Positions 17,079 through 25,195 of a stretch of DNA of 50,467 nucleotides are shown here, piece after piece. Position 1 is the first letter of the stretch, and each line of letters begins with the position of its first letter. The DNA is from Exilispira sp. Lineage in GTDB: Bacteria > Spirochaetota > JAAYUW01. Below the pieces are notes generated by a model. It was given only the letters and a program-made list of their open reading frames with translations. It had not been told where the DNA came from and did no database searches. The position numbers were made by a program, and so were the translations under genes. The DNA is taken from NCBI GenBank assembly GCA_012517545.1, contig JAAYUW010000037.1, positions 1 to 50,467 of the forward strand, given 5' to 3'.

Positions 17079-17106
17079 TTGACAAATTTTTTTATCGATA
17101 TAAATT
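17079..17106 (+). promoter_or_regulatory. Sigma-70-like promoter upstream of the cation efflux gene
   Basis: TTGACA at 17079-17084, 16 bases, then TAAATT at 17101-17106. It lies about 230 bases before the start codon, so it would give a long leader that includes the repeat pair. Confidence 0.3.
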
Positions 17107-17154
17107 AAAAGAAGTTATTCGAATATTTTTCCTTATTATTAGATTGAGCATTTA

Positions 17155-17218
17155 TACAACAGTCAAAAGTTAAAAGTCCGGGAATAAGATTTTTATTTAC
17201 ACAGTTGAAAGTCCGAGA
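17155..17218 (-). repeat. Dispersed intergenic repeat, two copies in reverse orientation
   Basis: Read on the minus strand, 17184-17155 is TTCCCGGACTTTTAACTTTT then GACTGTTGTA, and 17218-17201 is TCTCGGACTTTCAACTGT. Both match the copies at 8641-8731 and 11684-11768. Confidence 0.6.
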
Positions 17219-17332
17219 AAAAAAAGTTAAATTTTTTTATTTATTTACCCATATTTAACTTTGAAGGGCTTATTTTGTTACTAAGAATGATTGATTTATT
17301 GATAAAAAATATTCAACAAAAAAGCAAAAAAA

Positions 17333-18253
17333 ATGGATGTAGATTATTTGAAAACTTCTGATGACAATGATTTTAAAAAAAGACAAAAGCAGACAAATTT
17401 TGTTGTTGATATTGGCTTGATAGTGAATCTTTTTCTTGCAATTATAAAAACAGCAGCTGGAATATTTGGTCACAGTAAAGCTTTGCTCTCTGATGGTATA
17501 AACTCTGTTTCTGATGTTGTATATTTTGTAGTAGTAAAAGCTCTTGTGAAATTTTCCTCAAAGCCAGCAGATAAAGAACATCCCTATGGGCATCATCAAT
17601 TTGAAAGCATCGCTGCTGTCATTATTGGAGCCTTTATCATAGTTACTGGAGTTTCCATATTCTGGGATTCTATCAATACTGCTTTTGATATCCTTGTTAA
17701 AGAACAAAAAGAGCAAAAGATAGAGTTTTTTACTCTTCTGGTAGCTATTTTAACAATAATTATCAAAATTATTTTAATGTTTAATGCAAAGGGAATAGGT
17801 CGCAAGACAGATAACCTTGCTGTTCTTGCTATAGCTAAGGATCATATGAACGATATTTTTGCGTCATTAGGTGCTGCTGTTGGTATTTTACTTGGTTTGC
17901 TTGGTTACAGATGGGTTGATCCTATAGCTGGAGCTTTAGTTGCAGTTATCGTAGTTAGAACAGGTATAGATATTTTAAGAGAGTCAGCTTCAGAGCTTAT
18001 GGACACTCTACCTGATAAAAAGATGGATGACAAGATTAGAGAAATCATAAGCAAAATTCCTGAAGTTAAATCGGTGGAGAGTGTGCAAATACATAAATTT
18101 GGGCCATATTTTATAGCAAATATTACAATAGGGATTGATGGCAACTTAAAGGTTGCAAAAGGAGATGAGATTGCTGATTTGATTGAGAATTTGCTCAGCG
18201 AAAAAATTGAATATATGAAAAAAGTTTATATACATTACCACCCGGCCAGATAA
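17333..18253 (+). CDS. Cation diffusion facilitator (CDF) metal efflux transporter
   Basis: The 306-residue protein has the CDF layout: about six transmembrane helices, then a cytoplasmic ferredoxin-like domain (about 215-303) with KSVESVQIHKFGPYF and a final HYHPA. Metal-site segments are LLSDGINSVSDVV in helix 2 and AKDHMNDIFAS in helix 5. The N-x-x-x-D/D-x-x-x-D composition resembles manganese-type CDF proteins more than zinc ones, but specificity cannot be settled from this. HPYGHHQFE between helices is the usual CDF signature. There is no obvious ribosome site before the ATG (an A-rich stretch), and no better in-frame start is near. Confidence 0.88.
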   Translation: MDVDYLKTSDDNDFKKRQKQTNFVVDIGLIVNLFLAIIKTAAGIFGHSKALLSDGINSVSDVVYFVVVKALVKFSSKPADKEHPYGHHQFESIAAVIIGAFIIVTGVSIFWDSINTAFDILVKEQKEQKIEFFTLLVAILTIIIKIILMFNAKGIGRKTDNLAVLAIAKDHMNDIFASLGAAVGILLGLLGYRWVDPIAGALVAVIVVRTGIDILRESASELMDTLPDKKMDDKIREIISKIPEVKSVESVQIHKFGPYFIANITIGIDGNLKVAKGDEIADLIENLLSEKIEYMKKVYIHYHPAR

Positions 18254-18567
18254 TTTTTATCATTTTTTCACCCTTGAAACTTTTTTAATCTAAGATTATA
18301 ATGGATTTATCTTAGTATATTTAAAAAAGCTGGATAAATAATATGAAAATTCAATTTACATTAAAAGGGAAACGATTTTTTGCTTATTTTTAAATATTTA
18401 ATCCATATTTTTTAAAATTAAATTTCGATTTTCAAAATTTGCAGAAGCTACAGAATTGAATAAAATTAAATGTTAGTGAAAATATTAAACCTTGCTATTA
18501 AATTAAATTTTGTTATCTTATAGAAAATAATTACTAATACAATTAGGTTACAATTCTGGGAGGTGTT
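18254..18567. other. Intergenic region with a weak hairpin
   Basis: The 314 bases after the CDF gene contain a seven-base hairpin (CTAAGAT at 18290-18296 with ATCTTAG at 18309-18315), preceded by a run of six T and followed by an AT-rich stretch. It is a possible weak terminator. The rest is AT-rich with no other pattern; the ribosome site GGGAGG at 18558-18563 belongs to the lytic transglycosylase. Confidence 0.45.
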
Positions 18568-19647
18568 TTGCTTATTTCTCACTCAAAAAAGGGATATCTT
18601 ATAATCCTTTTGGTTGTTGTTTCAACTATCTTCATTTCATGGTTTTCTCACATAAATAGAGTAGATGCATATTCAATATTAGAAAAAGAGTATTCGGATG
18701 ACTTTGCTGTGGTTTCAGTTAAAATCCAATATCCTTTAAATAACGAAATAATAGATAAATACTATAAAGATTTTGAGTTATATTCTAAAAATAGTTATCT
18801 CAAATCTTTAGGTAAGTTTGCACCTGTATATTCAATAATTAGGGAGCTTCTTAAAAGTCGTGGATTTGATGAGCAGTTTATAAATATTCTATGGTGTGAA
18901 TCTCAATTCAATATTGAGGCTAAAAGTATAGCCAATGCAGTTGGTTTGTGGCAGTTTATGCCTGATACTGCGAGACAGGTTGGTCTAAAACTGCATGAAG
19001 TAGATGAACGAAAAGATATCTATGCTTCCACTATAGCATTTATGAAGCATTTTTCTTATCTTTACAAAAAATATAATAATCTCGAACTTGCTGTCGCAGC
19101 CTATAACTGTGGTGTCGGGAAAGTAGATTCAATAATATCAAGAAACAAATCACGAAATTTTTGGGATTTAAGAGAAAAAGGAGCTTTTCCTAAAGAGACA
19201 AGTGCATATGTTCCCAAATTTCTTGCAATTTCAAAATGGTCCAGCAAGAACCAGATACTCATTGACAATATAGTAAATGATGTAGATAATACATATTATA
19301 TAGTGCGAATGAATATTTACTCAAAAAAAGTCGTTAACCTCATTCGAACAGTTATGAATGATAGGCAACTGGTAGCAAAGTATAACAAGCATCTTAAGCA
19401 TCTTTCATCAGATAAATTTGATTATTCTGTCAATATTTTTTTAGATCAAGAAGGTTTAGAATATCTTGTATCAAACCTTTCCGTTGATGATGAACATAAT
19501 GAAAAAGCTGTGGCTTCTATTTTGCAAATAGATTTTCCACTCGAGAAAAAAAGAACTTTGGAAAGCATTCTTTTAAAAAGTGGCAATTCCCTGACATCGC
19601 AAGTATCAATTATGCCAGTTGTTATAAGTGCCCCATTTTATAAATGA
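18568..19647 (+). CDS. Membrane-linked lytic transglycosylase (SLT domain)
   Basis: GGGAGGTGTT lies just before a TTG at 18568, which I take as start; no ATG fits. The 359-residue product has an N-terminal hydrophobic anchor or signal (about 10-27) and an SLT domain at about 85-205. Catalytic Glu111 sits in WCESQFN, followed by NAVGLWQFMPDTARQVGL and AVAAYNCGVGKVD, the family's GLWQF and AYNxG motifs. This is the MltD/Slt family 1 fold, cleaving peptidoglycan glycan strands to 1,6-anhydro products in the periplasm. No LysM domain is visible in the C-terminal 150 residues, whose role is unknown. Given a rod-binding protein without its own muramidase elsewhere in the window, a role in flagellar assembly is possible but unproven. 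Confidence 0.87.
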   Translation: MLISHSKKGYLIILLVVVSTIFISWFSHINRVDAYSILEKEYSDDFAVVSVKIQYPLNNEIIDKYYKDFELYSKNSYLKSLGKFAPVYSIIRELLKSRGFDEQFINILWCESQFNIEAKSIANAVGLWQFMPDTARQVGLKLHEVDERKDIYASTIAFMKHFSYLYKKYNNLELAVAAYNCGVGKVDSIISRNKSRNFWDLREKGAFPKETSAYVPKFLAISKWSSKNQILIDNIVNDVDNTYYIVRMNIYSKKVVNLIRTVMNDRQLVAKYNKHLKHLSSDKFDYSVNIFLDQEGLEYLVSNLSVDDEHNEKAVASILQIDFPLEKKRTLESILLKSGNSLTSQVSIMPVVISAPFYK

Positions 19648-19822
19648 TTTTACCATATATTTCTTTTTGATTTTTTTAAAGAGTTGAAATTGTTTTGATG
19701 GATACGACTTTTATTAACTTATCTTAGCCTGAAAGATTTTAGATATCTGTTAAGATAATCTTGAGTTCCATAATACAAATTTTTCTAAAGCTAAAAATAT
19801 ACAAAAATCAAAGGAGGATCTC

Positions 19823-21052
19823 ATGAGCTTTAATGATGAAATGTTTGAGAAATCATTATCTGTTGCTATTGGTTCAATGAAACGATCTGTTATAAGAGAA
19901 CTTTTGAAATTAGTCGAAAAACCAGAAATCATTTCATTTGCCGGAGGTTTACCTGCTCCAACTACTTTTCCTGTTGAAGAGTTGCAGGAGATTGTCTCAA
20001 ATTCTCTTGGAAAATATGGGAAAACAATGTTACAATATGGCTCTACCGAGGGAGATTCAAGGTTAAGAAGGCTTCTTCTTGAAAGATTTGCAAAACAGAC
20101 AAACATCAAAGGACTTGATGATAAAAATATAATTATAGTTTCAGCTTCGCAACAAGCTCTAGATATGGTTGGAAAGCTTTTTATAGATAGAGGTGATATT
20201 GTACTTGTTGAAAATCCGTCCTATCTAGGAGGTTTAAGTGCTTTTAATTCTTATGGTGCTAAAATGGTAGGAGTTGACCTCGAAGATGATGGTATAAATA
20301 TTGAGCAATTTGAACAAAAAATAAAAGAGATATATTCCAGTGGAAAAAAAGTAAAATTTTTCTATACAATTCCAGACTTTCATAATCCAGCTGGTGTTTG
20401 CTATTCTTTGGAGAAAAGAAAGAAAATACTGGAAATAGCCAATAAATATCAGTTTATTATTTTAGAAGATGCACCTTATAAAGAACTTAGATATGAAAAT
20501 GAAGATTTACCATATCTTTATCAATTGGATAGTTCTGGTATAGTTGTAACTCTCTTTACATTTTCCAAGATCTATTGCCCTGGTTTAAGGTTGGGCTGGG
20601 TTATTGGTCATCCAAAAATCATAGATAAACTTGTAGTTATAAAGCAAGCTGTTGATCTTTGTACAGCTCCTTTTAATCAGATTATAACAGCAGAGTATAT
20701 GGAAAGAGGTTTTCTTGATAGTAGAATAGAAAAAAATAAACAATTGTATTCAAAAAGAAAAAATATTATGCTTGATGCATTCGAGAAATATTTTCCAAAA
20801 GGTAAGGGAATAAAATGGACAAAACCTGAGGGAGGACTTTTCTTATGGGTTACTCTTCCAGAAAAAATAAATACAGAAGATCTGTTTTTTGAGGCAATAA
20901 AAAATAATGTTGCCTATGTTATAGGTTCAGCTTTTTATGGTGATCAGCCAAAATTTAACTCATTTAGAATGAATTTTTCTTATCCCAATGAAGAGGATAT
21001 AATCGAAGGGGTTAAAAGACTCGGTAAAGTGCTTGATAATGCTTTATCTTAA
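19823..21052 (+). CDS. PLP-dependent aminotransferase, class I/II (2-aminoadipate/MocR-like group)
   Basis: The 409 residues follow the fold-type I plan: ISFAGGLPAPTTFP at about 37-50, QYGSTEGDSRLRRLL at 71-85, EDAPYKELRY with the PLP-ring Asp at about 216, FTFSKIYCPGLRLGW with Schiff-base Lys249, and FRMNFSYP near the end with the carboxylate-binding Arg. The opening pattern is that of LysN/Aro8-like enzymes, which act on 2-aminoadipate, aromatic or branched-chain amino acids; the substrate cannot be fixed. AAAGGAGG gives a strong ribosome site. It is monocistronic, convergent with the BMP-like gene 34 bases away. Confidence 0.88.
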   Translation: MSFNDEMFEKSLSVAIGSMKRSVIRELLKLVEKPEIISFAGGLPAPTTFPVEELQEIVSNSLGKYGKTMLQYGSTEGDSRLRRLLLERFAKQTNIKGLDDKNIIIVSASQQALDMVGKLFIDRGDIVLVENPSYLGGLSAFNSYGAKMVGVDLEDDGINIEQFEQKIKEIYSSGKKVKFFYTIPDFHNPAGVCYSLEKRKKILEIANKYQFIILEDAPYKELRYENEDLPYLYQLDSSGIVVTLFTFSKIYCPGLRLGWVIGHPKIIDKLVVIKQAVDLCTAPFNQIITAEYMERGFLDSRIEKNKQLYSKRKNIMLDAFEKYFPKGKGIKWTKPEGGLFLWVTLPEKINTEDLFFEAIKNNVAYVIGSAFYGDQPKFNSFRMNFSYPNEEDIIEGVKRLGKVLDNALS

Positions 21053-21086
21053 AAAGAATAAGATCTTCTATATTATAAATGTTAAA

Positions 21087-22397
21087 TTAACTATTGTTTT
21101 CTTCAACCTGGTCATTATAAGTATTATCTGAATCTTCAGGATTTGAGTTTTCTTCGTTTGAATCATCATTTGAATCACTGTCGGTAGATGTATCTATAGA
21201 ATCTGAATCATCATTTGAAGTTGAAACAGTAGTTTGAGTCTGGTTATCATTTGTAGTCTGTGAATTATCCAATTGTAAGGTTGTTGAATCATAGACTTGA
21301 TTTTGATCGAGTGTAAGACTGATAAAAGGAATTGCAAGTTTACCATCAATTATTGCTGTTGCAGCAGTATAAATTGCATCTTTTACCTGCTCTGGAATTA
21401 TAAGATCATAACTATAAAATGAAGCAAGTCCAATTGCACCATCTTTTATACCAAGTCGAAAAATACCTGATTTAAAACCACTGGTAAACCCATCTGATAA
21501 GAAATGATATATAGAAGACTCTATTTTCTTTATTGCACTAGTCAAAATATTGTCTGGAGCATAAAAATTTTGATCAATTTCATAACCAATAATCAGACTA
21601 TCTCTTAAAAGGGCTGCCTGTATAGCAGCTGGACCTCCCTGCTCGCATAACTGAAAAACGATATCTACTTTCTGTTCATATAGCTGATTTGTGTACTTTC
21701 TTATTAGATAAAGATCATCGGAAGTATCTGTAATGGATTCAATAATCCTGCAATCAGGGTTAACAGTAAGGATACCAAGTTTATAACCAAAAGAGTATCT
21801 TTTTAAACTATCTTTCTGCTCGCCTATAATAATACCAAGAATATTTTCCGGATTGAGTTTATTTGAAACTGAATAAAATTTGTTTGTTAATAATCCGCTG
21901 ACTATACCTGCTAAAAAGCCAGCTTCTTCCTCTTTATAGAGAATTATAGCGAGATTATTAAGCTTAAAATCATCAACAAAAGGTTTTAAAGATATATCAT
22001 CAAGAAATATATCAACACCAATAAAAAAAGTTGAAGTATACATGGATGCTGCGTTAATAAGATAATCTTTGTACTTTGGTGTGGAAACTATAATAATATC
22101 ACACCCGTCATTTACGGCTTTATCTAGAGTGGAAGAGAAGTTTTCAACAGATTGAGGAGTATACATAAGTATCGAGGAAGAAAACTCCTTTTTTAAAATT
22201 ATTAGACTTCTTAATATATTTGAACTCATATTGTTTTTTGAAAAACCATCTATATCTGAGATTATACCAATAGTAGTTTCAGAAGGTTTTAAAATAAAGG
22301 TAGATTGCCCTGATATATTTTGTTGAACAGATGGAAGTGCAAATAACAATATGAAAAATAAAATTAATGTGAAGGAGAAAACCTTTTTAGTTTTCAC
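21087..22397 (-). CDS. BMP/PnrA-like periplasmic binding protein with acidic tail
   Basis: A GTG start gives a signal peptide (KTKKVFSFTLILFFILLFAL) followed by a BMP-family (basic membrane protein, PnrA-like) ligand-binding domain to about residue 365. Markers are TIGIISDIDGFSKN, a hinge segment EEAGFLAGIVSGLLTNKF, and IIIVSTPKY. Family members bind nucleosides or related ligands for ABC import. No permease or ATPase gene is adjacent. The last about 60 residues are low-complexity Ser/Asp/Asn/Glu, which is unusual for this family. There is no lipobox cysteine, so it is probably soluble in the periplasm or exported. Start choice is uncertain because no strong ribosome site precedes the GTG. 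Confidence 0.75.
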   Translation of the reverse strand: MKTKKVFSFTLILFFILLFALPSVQQNISGQSTFILKPSETTIGIISDIDGFSKNNMSSNILRSLIILKKEFSSSILMYTPQSVENFSSTLDKAVNDGCDIIIVSTPKYKDYLINAASMYTSTFFIGVDIFLDDISLKPFVDDFKLNNLAIILYKEEEAGFLAGIVSGLLTNKFYSVSNKLNPENILGIIIGEQKDSLKRYSFGYKLGILTVNPDCRIIESITDTSDDLYLIRKYTNQLYEQKVDIVFQLCEQGGPAAIQAALLRDSLIIGYEIDQNFYAPDNILTSAIKKIESSIYHFLSDGFTSGFKSGIFRLGIKDGAIGLASFYSYDLIIPEQVKDAIYTAATAIIDGKLAIPFISLTLDQNQVYDSTTLQLDNSQTTNDNQTQTTVSTSNDDSDSIDTSTDSDSNDDSNEENSNPEDSDNTYNDQVEENNS

Positions 22398-22496
22398 TTA
22401 AAGACTCACTTTTATTATGCTTAGCAAAATATACAATGAAATGTAAGTTATTTCAAGTAATGATTTTACAATATATTGTCTAAAGTTTAAGAGAAT

Positions 22497-23840
22497 TTAA
22501 TTTAATAAAGATTTTATCATATTGGCTGATGCTTTTTTTGCTTCTCCCATAGCCAGAATAACTGTAGCAGCACCAGTTACGATATCTCCTGCAGCCCATA
22601 TTTTAGGATTAGATGATCTAAGGTTTTCATCTACTTTTATTAGTCCATGATCATCAAATACCAATCCTTCAGAGTTTTCCTGAATTATCTTATTTGGTCG
22701 TTGTCCAATAGCAACTATTACCATATCGCAATCCACATCAAAGTATTGTGCTGTGCCTTCGATCTTATTTCGTCCCTTTTCATCGATTCCTATTATCTTC
22801 ATCTTTTCAAGTTTAATTCCTTTCACAAGTCCTTTTTCATCGAGGATTATTTCAGAAGGGTTTGTTAGTGTAAAAAATTGTACACCTTCTTCTTTAGCGT
22901 GAATTCGTTCATCTCTTCTTGCAGGCATATCTTTTTCTTCTCTTCGATAAGCTAGAATTACTTCTGCTCCAAGTCTTCTTGCAACTCTTGCACAATCCAT
23001 TGCAACATTTCCACCTCCAATGACAACTGCTTTTTTTGGTATTCTTATAGGTGTATGGTATTTTGGGAATTCATAGGCATGCATAAGATTCATTCTTGTA
23101 AGGAATTCGTTAGCAAGAAAAACCTGACCACCATTTTCGCCAGGGATATTAAGTTGCCCGGGTAAACCAGCACCAGTTGCCAATAAAAGTCCATCGTGCA
23201 AATTTAAAAGTTCTTTTAAAAATATTGTTTTTCTCACGAGAAAGTTTAACTTAAAATTAACTCCCATTGATAGTAAATAATTGATCTCTTTATCTACTAT
23301 TGAGTCTGGTAATCGAAAATTTGGTATTCCATACCTTAAGACTCCACCAGGCTTATGCAAAGCTTCATAAACAGTTACAGTAAATCCAGCCTTCCGAAGT
23401 TCGAATGCAGCAGTTAATCCTGCAGGTCCTGAACCAACTATACCCACAGATTTCCCATTTTCATCAATGCTTATTTCAGGTTTTTCCGAAATAAGATCCG
23501 CTACATATCTTTCCAGGGCCCCAATATTTATAGCTTCTCCTTTTTTGTTATAGATACACTGACTTTCGCATTGATTTTCAACAGGACAAACTCTACCACA
23601 AACAGCAGGAAGTACCGAATATTTCCTTATAATATCAATACTTTCACGAAAGTTTTTCTCCTGTATTTCTTTGATAAAGCCAGGGATATCAATATTAACC
23701 GGGCAACCTTTTACACATATACCACAAAGCCTGCACCTTTTAGCTTCAAGAATGGCTTCTTCTTCTGTAAATCCGAGACTCACTTCTTCAAAATTTCTAA
23801 TTCTTGATAAAGGATCTTGCATTTTTGGTTCTAATCTCAT
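22497..23840 (-). CDS. Glutamate synthase small-subunit-like flavoprotein / NfnB-type large subunit
   Basis: The N-terminal cysteine motifs CRLCGICVKGCP (Cys36, 39, 42, 46) and CGRVCPVENQCESQC bind iron-sulfur clusters. The FAD Rossmann fold is VGIVGSGPAGLTAAFELRKA (about 127-146), and a second nucleotide fold VVIGGGNVAMDCARVARRLG binds NADPH; the FAD end motif is WAAGDIVTG. The 447-residue length and the adjacent ferredoxin-NADP reductase-like gene (22 bases upstream) point to NfnAB, the electron-bifurcating NADH-dependent ferredoxin:NADP+ oxidoreductase of anaerobes. An older name for the pair is sulfide dehydrogenase SudAB, and databases may label it glutamate synthase. No large GltB subunit is present. 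AAGGAAGG precedes the ATG. Confidence 0.87.
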   Translation of the reverse strand: MRLEPKMQDPLSRIRNFEEVSLGFTEEEAILEAKRCRLCGICVKGCPVNIDIPGFIKEIQEKNFRESIDIIRKYSVLPAVCGRVCPVENQCESQCIYNKKGEAINIGALERYVADLISEKPEISIDENGKSVGIVGSGPAGLTAAFELRKAGFTVTVYEALHKPGGVLRYGIPNFRLPDSIVDKEINYLLSMGVNFKLNFLVRKTIFLKELLNLHDGLLLATGAGLPGQLNIPGENGGQVFLANEFLTRMNLMHAYEFPKYHTPIRIPKKAVVIGGGNVAMDCARVARRLGAEVILAYRREEKDMPARRDERIHAKEEGVQFFTLTNPSEIILDEKGLVKGIKLEKMKIIGIDEKGRNKIEGTAQYFDVDCDMVIVAIGQRPNKIIQENSEGLVFDDHGLIKVDENLRSSNPKIWAAGDIVTGAATVILAMGEAKKASANMIKSLLN

Positions 23841-23862
23841 TTTCCTTCCTTAAGTAGTTCAC

Positions 23863-24684
23863 TTAGCTATTTAATTTGCATTCATATTCTTTATATTGTG
23901 CATTTTTCTTCATAAGGTCATCAAAGTTAACTTTGAAGCCATCAAAAATTGGTCCGTCAACACATACAAATTTTACCTCATTATCATATAAAAAGCGACA
24001 ACCACCGCACATACCTGTTCCATCAAGCATTATGGGATTGAGGGAAACATAAGTTGGTAGATTTAAACTCTTATTAAGTTCTACAACAACTTTCATCATG
24101 ATAAGAGGTCCTATGGCAATACAAATATCATAGTTGCCGTTATCCTCTATAGCTTTTTTTATTCCATCTGTTACAAGCCCTTTATGTCCTGAGGAGCCAT
24201 CATCAGTAAAAAGATAAAGTTTATTTGCAATTTTTTCTATTTCGTCGGTTAATATAAATAAGTTGATATTTCTAGCTCCAATGACAACATCTGCTGTCAA
24301 TTTAAGATGAATACTTATCTCCTTAATCTTGGGGTAAAGTGGGGCAACTCCGACACCACCTCCAACTAAGAGTACTTTTTTTGTATTTTCAGGTAGTTTA
24401 AGAGCGTTCCCAAGTGGGCCGAGAACACTATATATGCTGTCATTAACATTTAATTCAGATAAAAGTTTAGTCGTATAGCCAACAACCTGAAATATTATTC
24501 TTACAAGTGAATTATTTTTATCAATATCAGCAATTGTAAGTGGAATTCTTTCTCCATTTTCTGTAACCATTAAAATGAGGAATTGTCCAGCCATAAAATG
24601 ATTACAAATTTCAGGATGATAGAACCAGATAGAATATGTATTATCAGCAATTTTATCTTTTTTGACAATCATGTTGTATTCCAA
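23863..24684 (-). CDS. Ferredoxin-NADP+ reductase-like subunit (NfnA-type)
   Basis: The 273 residues form an FNR-like flavoprotein: FAD domain to about 95, NAD-binding domain opening with LLVGGGVGVAPLYPKIK, and a C-terminal [2Fe-2S] motif LDGTGMCGGCR with a later Cys in VKFVCVDGP. The D-x-x-C-x-x-C-x(n)-C ligand set is the one known for NfnA. It pairs with the flavoprotein at 22497-23840 and is translated first. GGAG six bases before a TTG at 24684 supports that start; the first ATG is four codons later and too far from the site. The complex would balance NADH, NADPH and ferredoxin pools, fitting an anaerobic lifestyle. Confidence 0.88.
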   Translation of the reverse strand: MEYNMIVKKDKIADNTYSIWFYHPEICNHFMAGQFLILMVTENGERIPLTIADIDKNNSLVRIIFQVVGYTTKLLSELNVNDSIYSVLGPLGNALKLPENTKKVLLVGGGVGVAPLYPKIKEISIHLKLTADVVIGARNINLFILTDEIEKIANKLYLFTDDGSSGHKGLVTDGIKKAIEDNGNYDICIAIGPLIMMKVVVELNKSLNLPTYVSLNPIMLDGTGMCGGCRFLYDNEVKFVCVDGPIFDGFKVNFDDLMKKNAQYKEYECKLNS

Positions 24685-25195
24685 TACAAACTCCTTTAAA
24701 TTGAACCTTTTAAATTATAACTAAAATACATTAGAAATCAATCTTGAATAAAACTCACATTAATCACTTTTAAACTTTTGCAAAGAGACTATATTATTTT
24801 ATAAGTCAATTTGATCTAAGTCCAGGAAAATTGTTCTGATATATTTTCCATGAAAATCATATTGCATTTTTTCTATTTAAAGAAAATTTTATATCAAATA
24901 TAGAATAAAAAAAATTCTAAAAAATACAATTTTTTTGTATGAATAGAAAAATGAATTATATTACTTTTAAGAGAAAAACTAAATTATCTTTTTTTTATTC
25001 TTTTGAGAGCTATATATTTGCTATAAATAACTGAAAGGTAGCAGATATAACAGCTTGAACTAAAATAACTTCTCATTATTTTTTTATTATAAGTAGTTGA
25101 GAAAATTAAATGTGAATTGCCTTATCTTTTTTGCCTTGAGATATAAATGAGTTTCAAAATTAATAGAATTTTTAAGATCAAAAGGGAGTATCATT
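24685..25195. other. Divergent AT-rich intergenic region
   Basis: The 511 bases between the Nfn operon (minus) and the aldehyde dehydrogenase (plus) contain no supported gene. I see a short reverse copy of the repeat core (AAGTCCAGGAA at 24818-24828), a weak ATACAA/TTGTAT hairpin with a T-rich loop near 24924-24942, and otherwise A/T runs. Promoters must be here for both directions, but no well-spaced pair of boxes is convincing. Confidence 0.45.

Larger units (their letters stand above)
16959..17332. other. Divergent intergenic region with two promoters and a repeat
   Basis: The 374 bases separate the Memo gene (minus) from the cation efflux gene (plus). They contain one promoter-like site for each direction (16983-17011 minus and 17079-17106 plus) and a reverse-oriented copy pair of the CCCGGACTTTC repeat (17155-17218). 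No gene is supported. Confidence 0.55.

Noticed and set aside
22647-23853. Open frames of 60-78 codons antisense to the NfnB-type gene
   Set aside because: Shadows of a strongly conserved enzyme gene on the other strand.
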